Source: Ophiobolus disseminans
Lineage: Eukaryota > Ascomycota > Dothideomycetes > Pleosporales > Phaeosphaeriaceae
Assembly: GCA_010093685.1 (NCBI GenBank)
Contig: MU006218.1
Location: forward strand, 593,766-657,765
Length of the DNA: 64,000 bases
Direction of reading: 5' to 3'
Below the pieces are notes generated by a model that was not told where the DNA came from, made no database searches, and was given only the letters and a program-made list of their open reading frames with translations. Position 1 is the first letter of the stretch. Each line of letters begins with the position of its first letter. Below are positions 11,564 through 22,484 of the stretch, one piece after another. Position numbers and translations under genes: made by a program.

Positions 11564-12046
11564 ATGTCCGATCCTGCACAAGTTTATCGCTCCCTTGGGA
11601 CCATTAGGAACGAACTCGAGTACCTTGCTTCTGCAGGTGTCTTGTCTCCGCCTCAACTGCAGTCTATCCAAGCGCAACTACCGGTACAGCAACACAGATT
11701 TTCCCCTGTTGTGTTGGACTTGCTGACCATCATAGCAACAAAATGGCCAGCCGTCTCCATACGTAGATCCGAAGTACGTGTCAGGAGGAAACCAATTCAA
11801 TCCTTCGTGGGTTGCGCAACAAGCACAGGATCCGAATAATCCTGCTCACCCACAACATCCGAAAGTAGGTTGTGGCCGCAGTATCCCTCTTGGGAGTGAA
11901 TGACAAGTTGGGATAGCAATGCTGACAGTTTGTAGCACCATGAGTGGGCGAAGAACCTAGCGCATAAATTCGGCAACGCTGCTGTCATGGGTGCTGGAGC
12001 AACTTTCGGTGCAGATCTTGTCAATGATGTGATGAGGAAGTTCTGA
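11564..12046 (+). CDS. Small Lsb1/PIN3-like protein without SH3 domain
   Basis: Three exons (11564-11683, 11736-11864, 11936-12046), with introns of 52 and 71 nt that both carry CTGAC branch points, give 119 residues. No single frame shows the gene. The N terminus (YRSLGTIRNELEYLASAGVL) resembles the start of the Las17-binding proteins Lsb1 and Lsb2/Pin3. The middle is short and polar (QDPNNPAHPQHPK). The C terminus HHEWAKNLAHKFGNAAVMGA followed by GATFGADLVNDV is the glycine/alanine-rich tail seen in many filamentous-fungal Lsb relatives. The central SH3 domain found in the yeast proteins is absent. The role is unknown. The tail resembles a glycine zipper and could meet membranes, which is inference. 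Confidence 0.75.
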
Positions 12047-12216
12047 TAAGTGAAGGATGCAAGCAGTGTTTTATGATTCTATACGAAGTAATTCGGGCGA
12101 CAGTTACCAACAACACTAGCACTTTTACGCAATAGCGTTCGCTCCACAGCTTCAACATGCCTCACGTCAGCCTTTTTATTCACTCGTCACCATTGTCTCG
12201 CAGAATGTGTTGAGAA

Positions 12217-12978
12217 ATGGCTAAATTCGATGGCAGGTCTTTGCCTCGCAATTTGCACACGCCGGCCTTTCTCGTGCGTCACACAACTAATACGCCAAAA
12301 CAGCATATCTCAACACAATTCAATATGACATCTTCAAAACCAAATGATACATCAGACCCAAAGAACACAAGAGAAACACCCCTCCAAGCCATCAATACAC
12401 GCAACCAGCAATCCTCGCCACTCCTCCGCCTACCCGCCGAACTCCGCAACTCAATATACCACTACGTCCTGGGAGACCACAAGATCCAAATCCGCGGCAA
12501 ACCGCCTAAATTCTGGCTCTTCGCCTACCATTCCTCCGGCAGGATGTGGGACGCCAAACCCTTTACTCAAGTAATGAATCTCGACCTGACCCTCACATGC
12601 CGGCAATTTCGCGCCGAACTAGCTCCAACGTTTGCCTTCGCGCACAATACTTTTATTTTTCTTTCCGTGCACTGCTTTGTCGAGTATCTCAAACGCTTGG
12701 CGCCCGCTCAGCGAGAAAGTATCGCGGCTATTGAGTTTAACTTGTCGCGGGCGTTGTTTCCTAATGGCTTGGTAGACGAGGCGAGGAAATTGTGGGACGA
12801 GAGAGGGGGCTTGCTGCCGGGGTTGAAGTATGTGATGGTGAGGGAGGGGGACCGTGTGGAGCTTTGGACGAGAGAGACGGTGGAGGAGGTTTTTGAGAAA
12901 AAAGCGGGGAAGAAGGGGGTGGAGATTGAGTTTGAGAGGATGCAACTAGGGGACAGTGTTCAGCGGTCCAAGCCGTGA
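12217..12978 (+). CDS. DUF7730/2EXR-type protein
   Basis: A single exon of up to 253 residues. The signature is SPLLRLPAELRNSIYHYVLG, an F-box-like opening typical of a large lineage-expanded fungal family of unknown function, followed by LTLTCRQFRAELAPTFAFAH. A second ATG at 12325 (residue 37) would start the protein just before the conserved part and may be the true start. The C terminus is charged. Three more members occur at 51-54 kb. Confidence 0.75.
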   Translation: MAKFDGRSLPRNLHTPAFLVRHTTNTPKQHISTQFNMTSSKPNDTSDPKNTRETPLQAINTRNQQSSPLLRLPAELRNSIYHYVLGDHKIQIRGKPPKFWLFAYHSSGRMWDAKPFTQVMNLDLTLTCRQFRAELAPTFAFAHNTFIFLSVHCFVEYLKRLAPAQRESIAAIEFNLSRALFPNGLVDEARKLWDERGGLLPGLKYVMVREGDRVELWTRETVEEVFEKKAGKKGVEIEFERMQLGDSVQRSKP

Positions 12979-13093
12979 TTATGTGATACTAAAGGCATTA
13001 TGATAAAAATGAAAATATGATAAACGCCACTTCTAAACTTGCACAAAAGTTCCGGAATTACTCCAGCCTTACCTGTTCCTCTTCAATTACACT

Positions 13094-15799
13094 CTAAGTA
13101 AACAACGGCGCACCCCACCCCCTCAGCAAACTCAACCACTCCCCACTCCTCCCACTCCCTTCTGCACACTCTAGTACAGTCCACATGCCCTGCTCCCCTA
13201 ACGGCTGCGCCTTGCAATTCAGCACCAAGCTCCCTCCATCCACAATACCCAGCTGCAGCACCTTCTCCATAGCGACGTAGTTATCGCGCTTGATAGCTGC
13301 TAATATAGCAGGTAGCTGTGGTCGCGGCAATGCAGAACCCGCATCCCACGTATTGATCATATCGATAAGATCGAGGTACTTGGACTCCGCGCCGGGTACT
13401 TCTGGGTTGGAGGAGAGGTCGAGGGGAAGCAACATGTCCCATACCGCAGGGAGCGCAGCGATTTCGTTGCGCGATGCGGCGTCGGAAATGGAATCCAGCA
13501 AGACACGTACGCAGTCTTTATTTGTGCGGCGGATGGCGACGTCGAGTGCCGCGTACGTGAGTTCAGGTGCTAGATTGATCATCTCGGCGAGCATAGCTGA
13601 TCCTGTTTCACTGCCCTGATACGCTGCGAATTGCAGCACGTTCATATCAAACGCTGGGTCTCGTGGATGGGCACCGGCACGGAGGAGAACGCGAGCCGTT
13701 TCAAGCTTCTCGAGAGCAATGGCGGCAGCGAGGGGTTGGGCTTTTGTTTCCTTTTTGTTGCGACGGAAGGATATGACTTCTTTGACGAGTTCAGGTCTAT
13801 GGTGCACGATGAGTTCGATGGCTTGGGAAGCGTTCGAAGCAAGAGCACGACCGAGTGTTGTGCGTGGGCCCAGGTCATTGGCTGTACGTTGAGCGAGGCC
13901 TACGTTGAAACCTTTGTCGATTAGGAGGTGAAGGATTCGAAGTGCGTCTTCGGGTCGTTGTTCCCAAGTGTCTTTCGTCAGCGCATTGGCGGGAGAAACG
14001 AACCGCGTCATTTTGTCTTGGTATTGTAAGACCTCGTCTTCCTTTTCATAATCCTTGGGCGAGCCTTTCATACTCAACATGTCTTCTACTGAATCTGCCC
14101 AGCCAGCTCTTACGAAGCAAGCCAGCGCCGAATACTCATATGTAGTGTTCCACGGCCGGTTAGCGAACTCAGCAGTTTGCAGCTCGCTTTTGTTGTCGAA
14201 CACAGCAGAGATTGGTGCTGTGGGATTGAACTTGTTGTTTTGCATGATGTTCCGCAGTACGCTCAAGCCTTGCTCCTCATTCTTCCAATGTGAGATCCCG
14301 TCGAGCACGCTCGTCTTTGACAGTCGGACCTGCTTTTCCGACCAGTAGTGCTGGGTCTCTTCCATCTCTCTCGGCCATTGCTCAACCATCGGGTTAGCAC
14401 CATGTGAGGAGATTAATACGTTGGCGAGCTCTGCGTGTCCCTTGTACACAGCAGTGAGTAATGCTCGATCAAGTGGAGTATAGGTACTCTTCTTTTGTGC
14501 TTCGCCGTACGTGGCCCCCTTGACGAGCAGGTAGTCAACGACCTTCGCATGTCCGCCGGCGGTAGCTTTTGCCAGTGCTTCGTGTTTGACCTTCTTCAAC
14601 TTTCCTGATGAACGATAGGACGGGTCAGCTCCTAGACTTATGACGGCCTTGACCATGGGCAAGCTGCCTTCCTCCGAAACGTTCTCGAGCACGTCCGTCA
14701 AGGCATCCTGTGTGTGGGAGGCGTTACTGGTGGGCTTGGTTGTGTTTGATCTTCTCAACGAGAATCCCTTCTTCAGCGCTCCACCGGACGACTTCCGGCT
14801 CGATGTCTCATCTGCTTTGTCGAGAAGACGTAGGACCTCGGCATGTGCCTCGCTGGCGCTGAGTTCCGGGTGTCCATGTTCGATGATCCCTTGAATATTT
14901 GTGCCCGGGTAAGCCACCGATATCCTGTGGTGTTGGTCGAAGGGGCTTCCGGGTGTTGTTGAACTGCGATCGCTGCTCACACTACTCATGGTATTCATGC
15001 GCGCTAAAGTACCAGGAGAAAATCTCGGTGGCCCGGAAGGATACTTGCCCAAGACCGGAGAAGGATCGCCCATATTGAGAGTTTGCATTTGATCGCGAAG
15101 TACATCTTCATTCGTCCTAGCGCCGATTGACTGTGGTGGCGTAGGAGGCAACGTGTTTGATCGTTGGAACTTTAAGGGTTGAGGCGCTGAAGGTAAATTA
15201 GGCAACTGTTTCTGTGGTAGTGACTGTCGAAACGCTGGGTGTATGTTTTGTTGCGCTATGGGCGATGTAGGAGACGTTGGAGGGTGAGGAAACTGCTGCA
15301 GATACGGATCCATTTGATAGCGTCTCTGTCCATGGCTTAAGGGCACCGGTACTATTGGAGACGTCGAGTAGCCCGTATGGGCATTCTGATACCGTGTACT
15401 GTACATTTCGTTTTCGAGTACTTGGGGAGAAGAACTAGGATGATAGTACTGCTGAGCTTGTGGGACGCCTTGTGTTCCTTTTGTATACCCTTGTCCGTTC
15501 CCGGGATATGTCGCTGACGGTCCATGATTGGGTTGCTGATAGGCGAGTTGAAGACCTTCGGCGTCTCTTTGGAATTCAGGTACATTTGCAGCAAGATCGT
15601 ATGAGATAGCATGCTGGAGATTTGTGGATGCCGAATGTCTTTGGTGGTGGTCAGGCTGAGAGGCTGGCAGCTCTTGAGTCGTCGAAGCTGCTAGCTTTGC
15701 CGGCGCAAGGTAGTTGTAAGACGGGCCGCCATAAAAGCTCGCATACTCCCCAAGTCCATCTGCATATTGCTCCTCCTGCTGTGGCTGATTCTGTTGCAT
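13094..15799 (-). CDS. Large ankyrin-repeat protein with Gln/Pro-rich N terminus
   Basis: A single exon of 901 residues. The start is the ATG at 15799; the frame continues three codons upstream only with GTG. Residues 1-330 are low-complexity and rich in Gln, Pro, Ser and Tyr, probably disordered. A basic KKGFSLRRSNTTKP stretch precedes the repeats. Ankyrin-like repeats fill the rest: MVKAVISLGADPSYR, HEALAKATAGGHAKVVDYLL, TPLDRALLTAVYKGHAELAN, LETARVLLRAGAHPRD and VLQFAAYQG. It is probably a cytosolic or nuclear scaffold. I do not recognise a named orthologue. It is transcribed in the same direction as VPS53, which ends 739 bp upstream. Confidence 0.88.
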   Translation of the reverse strand: MQQNQPQQEEQYADGLGEYASFYGGPSYNYLAPAKLAASTTQELPASQPDHHQRHSASTNLQHAISYDLAANVPEFQRDAEGLQLAYQQPNHGPSATYPGNGQGYTKGTQGVPQAQQYYHPSSSPQVLENEMYSTRYQNAHTGYSTSPIVPVPLSHGQRRYQMDPYLQQFPHPPTSPTSPIAQQNIHPAFRQSLPQKQLPNLPSAPQPLKFQRSNTLPPTPPQSIGARTNEDVLRDQMQTLNMGDPSPVLGKYPSGPPRFSPGTLARMNTMSSVSSDRSSTTPGSPFDQHHRISVAYPGTNIQGIIEHGHPELSASEAHAEVLRLLDKADETSSRKSSGGALKKGFSLRRSNTTKPTSNASHTQDALTDVLENVSEEGSLPMVKAVISLGADPSYRSSGKLKKVKHEALAKATAGGHAKVVDYLLVKGATYGEAQKKSTYTPLDRALLTAVYKGHAELANVLISSHGANPMVEQWPREMEETQHYWSEKQVRLSKTSVLDGISHWKNEEQGLSVLRNIMQNNKFNPTAPISAVFDNKSELQTAEFANRPWNTTYEYSALACFVRAGWADSVEDMLSMKGSPKDYEKEDEVLQYQDKMTRFVSPANALTKDTWEQRPEDALRILHLLIDKGFNVGLAQRTANDLGPRTTLGRALASNASQAIELIVHHRPELVKEVISFRRNKKETKAQPLAAAIALEKLETARVLLRAGAHPRDPAFDMNVLQFAAYQGSETGSAMLAEMINLAPELTYAALDVAIRRTNKDCVRVLLDSISDAASRNEIAALPAVWDMLLPLDLSSNPEVPGAESKYLDLIDMINTWDAGSALPRPQLPAILAAIKRDNYVAMEKVLQLGIVDGGSLVLNCKAQPLGEQGMWTVLECAEGSGRSGEWLSLLRGWGAPLFT

Positions 15800-16537
15800 T
15801 TTGACCACACGTGCGAGTGGTAGTTCCTGGTTGACAGTGATAGCTGCCTACGACTTGTAGATCGAGTGCGTAAGGCTAGGATCCATCAGCGTGAGCGGGG
15901 CAAAGACAAAAAGGACTCGTGTCTTGAGGGCCAATAACCCACGCACGTGTCGCTTGTGCATATTGAGGCTGAGGCACGGCACAACGACGCCCATGTCTCT
16001 AACCATCTGGAATGACAAAACTTATCCCGTTCATTGTTGATTGGACGAGAAACGGTTTCTAGAGACGGCGAGTCTCTATTGTGGGTGAAATGCGTCTCAG
16101 CCTCAGCGCTTGACGCCACATACTGCGATGAGATTGATATGGATGTCCACACGAAAATGTGCCACCCTAGCGAGAACCATGCGCGCTTGACAGAGCACGC
16201 AAAGCGCACGATGTGCAATAGTAGGGCAAGAACGCGACTGAAGAAAGATCAGACAGACCACTTGCGAAGATGTCGAAGATGAAGTCTGATGGTCGCTGGT
16301 TGCTGGCTGGAGAAGGATAGGTCCGTCCATAGACGCTAATTTCTCACGTGGGTGATCATCATAATTAGCGTGTTCATCGGGGCGTAATCGCTCATCCATG
16401 GATAGCATCGAAGATAATGTGTGATCAAGAGTCATTCGTAACTTTTTAAAGCTCAACGCACCAAAAGGCGTTCTTCGCTCCCTGGTCATGCATTGGCACA
16501 TATTGGCCCTAACCAGAATACATGGGAGAAGCCTCTC
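15800..16537. other. Intergenic region 3' of VPS53
   Basis: No supported gene. Short open frames on both strands resemble no family. The region should contain the ankyrin gene promoter (a CACGTG box lies at 15808-15813) and the VPS53 3' end. Confidence 0.5.
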
Positions 16538-19234
16538 TCATCTCCCATCCTCATTCCTCCCAAAGCCCCTAAAGCCACCGACATCTCTCTTGAAGAACTT
16601 TCCGATGTTTTTCAAGTTCTCGTTGAGATTAGCCTTTGCTGCATCGCCCACTCCACCATCACTAGAAGTCCCGACAGCCCCAGGCGCCGGACTCCCAAAT
16701 CGATCAACTCCATCTCTCGCCGCATTAACGAGCATGTTGCCAAGGCCGGCTGGATCGAATCTACCACCTCCCAGACTCGGCGTGCCCATTACACTGCCCG
16801 CATTACCCAGGCTACCAATACCGGTGCCGATGTGACCGGACTGGATTTGTAGCGGCGTGAGCAGAGGCGAGTTCTGCACGAGATTTTCATGATTTGGCGA
16901 TGCGCGGAAGGCGGCGAAGAGGTCGAGAAGCTGTGTCTGATCGGCTTTGCGGATGCCCTTGAGGTCGAGTATCTTGCGAAAGTTGGTGTCGGACTTGTCG
17001 GCGATGTGAATGAGGTAGGCTTGTACGAGGGCCTCGGGCGGCGAGGGGCGGACTTGAAGGGTCTTGAGGAGAGGGTCGATTCTTGACATGCTTTGGGTAA
17101 CGCGTTTGACGAAACTGTGGAGAGGGTAAGCACAAATCGTTAGAGAGATCAACCAGGTGAGGTGAAAATGACATACCTTGATGGTGGCGCTGTCCCAGGC
17201 TCATTGAGCGTGGGCAGCTCCGTAAAGCCCTTCTTCAAGACGTAGGAGTCCAGTAGCATCTGTTCAGCGCCAGCTTCTGCTATCGGCTTGCACTGCACGA
17301 TGTTGGTAACATATGTCGTAGCCATCAGGTCGACAAGGTTATCAGAGAAGGCTCGGGCGTACTGTTGTTTGTGGAGGTATTTCAGGATTTCACCAGACGT
17401 CTCTTTCACATTGCGCAAGAGCTCTGAAACGTAAGTACTCTGATCGCCCACGCTCTCAAGTTTTGCCCATGGAGTGTTGCGCATCTCTCGCCAGCTAGGC
17501 TCGCACGCGATTTCGACCTTCCTCACTAACACGCGTACAGCGGCACTAGCAATGCCCATGAACGCGTCAGCCTGACTTTGCAAGTCAACCTTCTCTTTCA
17601 GCTCTTCGTCGATGCGACCTTTGATCTTTTCTTCCAATTGGTTGCATGTGGCATAGCAGTAATCAGCAGTGTTGAGAATGAGTATGGCGTCTTCAATCGA
17701 CGGGCCTTGGGCCCCTGGTTTCTCACTCAAGATGTAATATAGCACCTGTTGCCCATACTGCTCTAGATACTTCGCAAACGTCGTGGATAGTTCCAGTAAG
17801 CGGCTGCCCGTCGAGAGCTTGGCACATTGTGCTAGGGTAAGACGGTAGAAGTGGAAGAGCTCCGTCGACGAGGGTATGACAGCCTGGTGTGAGAAGTCTT
17901 CTTCGGCGTTTCGTAGCGGTTGCTGTCGATATCTTGGGATCAAGGTCGCAAGTTGCCTTAGGGGTCAGCGATGCAATGAGACGACATGCTTTCTTGGGAC
18001 TTACTTGTCTTGGGACTCTACCCAAAGGCTCATGTAGGGTTCGAAAGCCTCCGAGATGGCTTGGCTAAAGCCGTGTGACTTATCATCCTTGGAAGCTATC
18101 GTATCGATCGAGGCGCGTGACTAAATTGTGTGAGCAGGTGCGAGACTATGGCCGTTTAGCTAGCGTGAGCGTACCTCGTTGGCAAATCGTCGTTCTAGGC
18201 TATGCTCGAAGTTGAGTGTTTCTTGCAGACACGAGAGGAGTAGATCGACGTCCAAAGTCTGGCCTTCCCCTCTTCGCATCGACCGCTGCAAGATGGCCTT
18301 GAAGTCCTCGCGTGTGCCTTCGCAGAACGAGTTGGCCAGCATCTCGTTCACTCGCCAGTAGGAAGGGAAAATGGCAGCGTGGTCGACATCGTACGTCTTC
18401 ATCATGCGATTGAACCACGAATACCTTCTTGATATGTTGTCTAGTGAGCCAGCCTAGTTTTGTCAGCGGTGGTACAACACCCTCTCGACAGCATCTACTG
18501 ACTTCGTCGTTGCCACGGAACACCTGGCGGTATTCTCGCAGCTGTGTATTGCAATACCAATTTATAAGCCTTGTTCGTGCATGATCACCAAGCGCCTCCA
18601 TGACCAGACACGCCTCCGCAAGCATGGCCTTCCTCTGCGGAACCTCGCCCTTGGCAAAGACGACCTCGAAATCCTCACAGACCTGCTCGAGGAGCTCGCT
18701 TTGCAGATCTGCCACATTCCGGCTCAGGGTCGCAATCTGGTCTATCGATCTGTAGCTCTTAAAGTGTGCCACGAGCTGTATGACCGCCTGCAGCAGCTGG
18801 GCGCATTCTCGGTACTGCCGTGACTTACTCAGGCCCCGTAGTTGCTCGTATGCCGTCGTCAGCATCTGGAGTCGCTTCAAGGCCGTCATTGAGAGGGTCA
18901 GGTTCTTCTTGGTGCTGTCCAGGCGCTTGATGTCTGCCGTCATCTCGGTGATGGTCTGCTCCGTATGCATGGCCCGCTCGCGCACGCTCTCGATCTTGCG
19001 AAAGAGGTCGGCCAGCTCGGCTTTTGCCGCCTGTATGCGCTGCACGCTGTCGGCATCCGATGCTGACTGTGAGGCGACGACGCCCGCGATGTCTTCGTCC
19101 AGGTCATCTTGGTAGCTGCGGAGTGCCTCGGAGGTGGCAGAGACGAAGGAGAGCGCGGAGGGGTGGTAGAAGATGGCGTTGAGATGCTCGATGGGGTCGT
19201 AGTCAGCTGCATTGAGCGTCAGTGCTCCGTCCAT
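16538..19234 (-). CDS. VPS53: Vacuolar protein sorting subunit Vps53 (GARP complex)
   Basis: Five exons (19234-18503, 18453-18175, 18120-18005, 17956-17177, 17114-16538), with introns of 49, 54, 48 and 62 nt, give 827 residues in one continuous frame. Vps53 is a subunit of the GARP tether that captures endosome-derived vesicles at the trans-Golgi. Family hallmarks are the start DYDPIEHLNAIFYHPSAL, the long coiled-coil region (IQAAKAELADLFRKIESVRE), LDNISRRYSWFNRMMKTYD across exons 1-2, LWVESQDKQLATLIPRYRQQ across exons 3-4, and AVIPSSTELFHFYR. The C-terminal 100 residues after LDLFAAFR are glycine-rich and end with a basic GGFRGFGRNEDGR. The length is normal for a fungal Vps53, and no defect is visible. 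Confidence 0.95.
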
Positions 19235-19713
19235 TTCCGCAGTGTCTCGTGACTAGGGCTGTGTGTACCAGAGTCAAGTTCTGAGGCGGGGAGTGCAGGC
19301 ATGAGATGAGGTCGTGAGATGCATCAACCCGCGCGCGCTCGCGATTCGCGGCCGATTGTCGCAACTACAGAGTCTATACAAGAAAGACACCAGAACCAAG
19401 ATTGTGGGGTTGATGGTCAGTTCCTTGTGCGCAATAAGAGTAGCATCGACAACTGGGACAGTTCATCGTAGCTAGACGTGCTCGTGCTAAGTCACTTGTC
19501 GATGATGTGGCCTAAGCTTACGCTAGTAGCCTTCCCGCCCGGCGAGCTGCAAGGGCAGGCGCAATACACAGACATGATTTTAAATAGGCTCCTATGCTAT
19601 GCTATGCTATGCTATGCTATGCCATGCCTTGGCCATCGGTAGTACTAAACATACTAGCAAATCAATACTTTTAGAATTAGCGCACCCAACTTGGCCAGAA
19701 TGTAGACACCAAG
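19235..19713. other. Intergenic region between VPS53 and chitinase
   Basis: A 479-bp spacer with no gene. It includes the VPS53 promoter side and, near the chitinase 3' end, the CTATG pentanucleotide repeat. Confidence 0.5.
19592..19621. repeat. CTATG pentanucleotide microsatellite
   Basis: Six perfect CTATG units are followed by an imperfect CCATG. The tract lies about 90 bp beyond the chitinase stop codon. Confidence 0.9.
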
Positions 19714-21002
19714 CTACTGCGGGAACAACCCAAGGAATCCAGAGTACACCAGACTACGCTCCTTCTGATCGATGGAGCTGGCATCGCCTGTGCCTGTCCA
19801 GTAGAACAAGCCACCAAGCCCGTTGTGTCGCACGTAATCGGCCTTCATCCGAACCGTTTGAGGTGTGTCGTACGTTACGAAGCCTCCATCCCCACCAATG
19901 CAGTAAGCTGCGCCGGTGTGCTCGTCTACGTGCTCGGTCGATCCAGGCCGTGGCAGGTCTCGGTACTCAAACGTTCCCTCCTCTCCAGCCTGTCCAGAGA
20001 ATGAATGCCCCACACCTTGCGTTCCTGTAAAGCTTCGACCGTAGGCTGGCACACCCATCACAATCTTCTGGGTGGGAACTCCCTGACGCACCATGTACGA
20101 GACTGCAGAGTGGCAAGATATTGCGGCCTCGGCGTTGTGCGGAATCTGTGGGGTGAAGAGTTGAGCCTGATGACCACACTTGCTCGTCCATGGGCCGGAG
20201 AAGTCGTAAGCCATCAAGTTGATCATGTCGAGGTATTGTGAGGCGTGTCCGAGCTTGATATGCTGGAGTGCCCACTCGCCGGCAGGAAGCGCCGAGGAAA
20301 GCGTGTACTGCGGAGCGGGCAGATACTGTCGAAGGACTGCAAGCAGAGCAATGTAGTCCTCACCCTGTTGAGAATCTGACGGATGTTCCCAATCGACTGA
20401 TGTCAAGGTTAATGTCGACTTCGATATACGTTTGACTGTAGACGAGCAACTTACTATCAATCCCATCAATGCCGAATTGTTGCACCAAACCAAGCGACGT
20501 CTGCGCGAATCGTTCCCGACGCGCAGGGTCCCGGGCCACTGCAGCGAAAGGCTCACTTCCCTTTCCACCGCCACCAACTGACAGCACAACCCGCAGCCTA
20601 GAGTACTTTTTCTTCAGCATTGCGAAAGAATTCAGACATCCTTTAGTTGCAGGAACATCGCCCACGCCAACTACTTCTATCTGTGCATCCGCCCATTCGT
20701 CGCTGAGCTTCAAGCCGTTAGTAAAGATCGTGCACTTCGGATGGCTTGACATACATAGACCGTGCCATCATCCTTGACCCTAAAAAACGGTCAGTATCAG
20801 CTGAGATGTCAATGTCGAAAAGGACTTACCAGGCAAAAGCGTAAAAGACATGAGAGATGACGTCAAAGTTCAACGATGCGGGGGGCTGGTCTCGGTATAT
20901 GCGCCAGTTTGGATAATAGACAGCGTTCCAGTACATATTTTGAAGCGGTGACCAAAGTGTGGGAAAGTGATCGAGTGGGGGGTTGAAGTAGACTCGGCTC
21001 AT
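19714..21002 (-). CDS. GH18 chitinase, no signal peptide
   Basis: Four exons (21002-20830, 20779-20755, 20707-20455, 20396-19714), with introns of 50, 47 and 58 nt, give 377 residues. The second exon is only 25 nt long. The third intron interrupts the catalytic motif, and splicing yields GIDGIDIDWEHP, matching GH18 DGxDxDxE with the catalytic Glu. Other landmarks are YYPNWRIY (first strand), HVFYAFAWVKDDGTVYLSDE, LSVGGGG (second conserved GH18 block), INLMAYDFSGPW and GLGGLFYWTGTGD. Chitin hydrolysis is expected. No secretion signal is seen at ATG 21002; a downstream Met (MYWNAVYYPNW) also lacks one. An intracellular or unconventionally exported enzyme, as in other signal-less fungal GH18 proteins, is likely. 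Confidence 0.93.
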
Positions 21003-22484
21003 TGTCGGTCGTCGTAAGCTAACGCCCTAGCTGCGTACTTGGTCCTGCACGTCAGAGCACCGCGCAGATGGAGCCGAATTGCCGTGTTGGTGGATCGAGT
21101 CCGTGAGACACAACCAGAAATATTAATACCGCCTAATGATGGAAGGTGTGCGCGAATCTTGAAGGCTTGGTAGTGATGATCCGGAAGTGGAGATCTTTGT
21201 TGCACCACAGCGGTTCCTATATATCAGGCTTGTCTGTGCGACTGCGGAGAAGCTGCAGTGGGATGGGAATAGGTATACACTGCGTAATTGGGCCGGCTCG
21301 GATCCAGAAGCGGGCACTTACTGTGCATATATTTAAACTCGAGCAGTTGGCAGCGGCAAGAAAGCCTTGAAAGCGCAAGGCCCGATGATCAGGTTAGGAA
21401 TAGTGGTCAGGGTACTTATTGCAAACAAGGTAAAGTCCCTCATGCGGAGCAAGTATAGTCTCTCGATGTCCTCCCACCATTTCCAAGGTGAAGCCGAGGT
21501 GAAGAGTCAAGGCTTGAGATGACGCTGACAATTTATGGCGATTTCTCTTAGGAGGGTTGCATGCATTGCGGACACCCAATGAACTTAATTTGACGTTGAC
21601 AGTTCTTCCCAACCTTTAGAGTTGGCGTGTAAAGACTAGCTGCAAAAGATCAGGGCTATGATCCTGCGATAAGCCCATCTCGAGTGTCGTGCGGCATCAG
21701 ACACGAAGATGGCAATCAGCCGTCTGCAGTTTTGTGAAACTTTTATGCTGAAGTACGCGTTCTCTTCATGCGCTGGGTCTTACCAAAGCAGGGGTAGATC
21801 ATTGTCTGTTCTGTTTGGTGACAGGCTCAGGGACGGGTTCCCGGACGTGTGCCTGCACATACTATAGGGTTGAAAAGTGGCGCAATGCACCAGAGGGGTA
21901 GTAGGCCAAACAAGGGTTATAACGCCATCAGATGGGGCATGGACAGATATAATTGGAAATACCAGATCGCAAACTACGAATCACCGGTCATGGAATGAAC
22001 GCGCTGATAGGACCGGTCTGTAAACATCACGGTTGCCACGGAACAGTGAGGCGTGAAGCGAGGGGCTGAAGAAGCTTGAAAGCTCCAGATTGACGGCACG
22101 AGATAACTCAAATGCAGGCGTAAGAGAATCAGGTTGGCGTCCACGCATGATGGCGCCGCCATGCGGCAAGGGTCCGGTCGAGGTGCATGAAGGTGGATGT
22201 GACAAAGAGCCTAGAGGATGATCGCCGCTTAGGCTCACCTTGGCGCTGTCACGTGCCAGCGTGAATAAGCGTTCTCGCTGCAACACCAACGTCCACCATC
22301 ACATAGCATACTGCCCGCATTCGGCCCCCATGACGTGCATACTACTATAAGCTCCCACGCGACACCTGAGCTTCAATTTACGGCACTACGAGCAGGTGAA
22401 TCCCGCACGAACTTTGCTGTTTGTCGACTTCGACACATCGCAGTCGCTGCAACTCGCGACACGCGCACACCACTCACTTTCAAG
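21003..22484. other. Divergent intergenic region, chitinase / YTH1
   Basis: About 1.5 kb with no supported gene. AT-rich TATA-like stretches (CTATATAT near 21216, ATATATTTAAA near 21326) lie on the chitinase side. The last 200 bp is the YTH1 leader. Confidence 0.5.

Noticed and set aside
20360..20752. Chitinase start at the ATG at 20752
   Set aside because: That ATG lies inside an intron (20708-20754) with a clear ACTAAC branch point. Splicing gives the family sequence DGTVYLSDEWAD and extends the protein upstream to 21002.
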